Positions 63,656 to 64,000 of a stretch of DNA of 64,000 bases are shown piece by piece. A program made the position numbers and the translations under genes. Each line of letters starts with the position of its first letter. The stretch's first letter is position 1. Under the pieces are notes generated by a model. That model saw only the letters and a program-made list of their open reading frames with translations, was not told the origin of the DNA and searched no databases. Source of the stretch: Seongchinamella sediminis (GTDB lineage Bacteria > Pseudomonadota > Gammaproteobacteria > Pseudomonadales > Halieaceae); assembly GCF_003457605.1 (NCBI RefSeq), contig NZ_QRAN01000002.1, forward strand, positions 248,388-312,387. Direction: 5' to 3'.

Positions 63656-63661
63656 ACTTAC

Positions 63662-63676
63662 GCACCAGTACAGTGC
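63662..63676 (+). promoter_or_regulatory. Candidate NtrC site 2 (stronger)
   Basis: GCACC-N5-AGTGC matches the palindromic NtrC consensus GCACC-N5-GGTGC in 9 of 10 positions. It lies about 106 bp upstream of the expected glnA start, a normal enhancer distance. Confidence 0.65.
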
Positions 63677-63748
63677 ACTGCCGCTGAGCCCTTACCAAAC
63701 TTCATTAAAAAGACATTATTATTCAGACAGTTAGCGGCAGCACCTTTT

Positions 63749-63764
63749 TGGCACAGCTCTTGCT
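63749..63764 (+). promoter_or_regulatory. Sigma-54 promoter of glnA
   Basis: TGGCAC-N5-TTGCT matches the -24/-12 consensus exactly (GG and GC with 10 bp between). Transcription would begin about 63775, some 93 bases before the glnA ATG. Confidence 0.88.
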
Positions 63765-63867
63765 GTGAACGACACTGCCAATAACCGTAGGCCCGGGCCA
63801 GGCCCGCCTACCGCAAAAGCACGCAGGCCGGCCCGCTGGCCATACACAATCCCATGGAGGACTAGCA

Positions 63868-64000
63868 ATGTCAGAGAAAACTCTGAACCTGATCAAAGAA
63901 ACCGAAGCGCGCTGGGTGGATATGCGCTTCACCGATACGCGTGGCAAGGAACAGCACGTGACCATTCCGTCCAAGGAGGTCGACGAGGACTTCTTTGAGG
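63868..64000 (+). CDS. glnA: Glutamine synthetase, 5' end (cut by window edge)
   Basis: Joins ammonia to glutamate. Only the first 44 codons are present: the segment WVDMRFTDTRGKEQHVTIP is the conserved beta-grasp start of type I glutamine synthetase, close to E. coli and Pseudomonas GlnA. ATG with GGAGG 7 bases upstream. Expression is expected to rise in nitrogen shortage through the sigma-54 promoter and NtrC sites described. Together with gltBD in this window it forms the GS-GOGAT route of ammonia assimilation. Confidence 0.95.
   Translation, partial: MSEKTLNLIKETEARWVDMRFTDTRGKEQHVTIPSKEVDEDFFE

Overview
This is a GC-rich, gene-dense stretch of a gammaproteobacterial chromosome made almost entirely of housekeeping genes. 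I count 55 protein-coding genes (one cut by the right edge). I see no tRNA, rRNA, CRISPR array, insertion sequence, prophage or other mobile element. The content (type IV pilus operon, ubiquinone genes, Tat system, 4-thiouridine synthesis, NtrC/sigma-54 control of glnA) and the order, which as I remember it follows Pseudomonas over long runs (hemE-gltDB-aroBK-pilQPONM / mrcA / rpmE / priA-argS-SPOR-hslVU, and serB / parC), point to a Pseudomonas-related aerobic lineage. A marine Cellvibrionales/Halieaceae-type organism is my best guess, held loosely.

Layout. 0.1-5 kb: ilvA, rpiA, a hexapeptide acyltransferase, a TrmB-like methyltransferase and cysE. 4.9-18.7 kb, minus strand: pilMNOPQ-aroKB, then gltBD-hemE (pilus assembly, shikimate steps, glutamate synthase, heme). 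18.8-27.2 kb: penicillin-binding protein mrcA, a nuclease lipoprotein, rpmE, priA, argS and a SPOR protein. 27.3-38.3 kb, plus strand: hslVU behind a consensus sigma-32 promoter, a DUF971 gene, ubiE-ubiJ-ubiB, hisI-hisE, tatABC, a MscS-type channel and an ABC exporter. 38.3-47.8 kb, minus strand: a hemerythrin protein with a histone-like tail, the proton-pumping transhydrogenase in three genes, a FAN1-type nuclease with a fused RecB-like nuclease/XPD-like helicase, and a PQQ sugar dehydrogenase. 48-64 kb: nhaC, a thioesterase, epmA-efp, a PilZ-like protein, serB, a YtjB-like membrane protein, parC, a cNMP-fold protein, an ElaA-type acetyltransferase, dtd, typA, thiI and the 5' end of glnA.

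Functional themes: cell envelope (pilus, PBP1a, SPOR, Tat, MscS, ABC), translation and its quality control (argS, rpmE, efp/epmA, typA, dtd, thiI), nitrogen and amino acid metabolism (gltBD, glnA, ilvA, cysE, serB, hisIE, aroKB), and DNA maintenance (priA, parC, FAN1 plus helicase). Regulation readable in the DNA: sigma-32 before hslV, sigma-54 plus tandem NtrC sites before glnA, and several -10 boxes followed by GC-rich discriminators before translation genes.

Most unusual items: the nuclease-helicase fusion coupled to FAN1, the histone-tailed hemerythrin protein, a near-perfect intrinsic terminator lying inside signal-peptide codons of the nuclease lipoprotein, the 612-residue PilZ-like protein, and a cNMP-fold protein lacking the ribose-binding glutamate. 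I found no wholly new multi-gene system; the FAN1/helicase pair is the nearest candidate.
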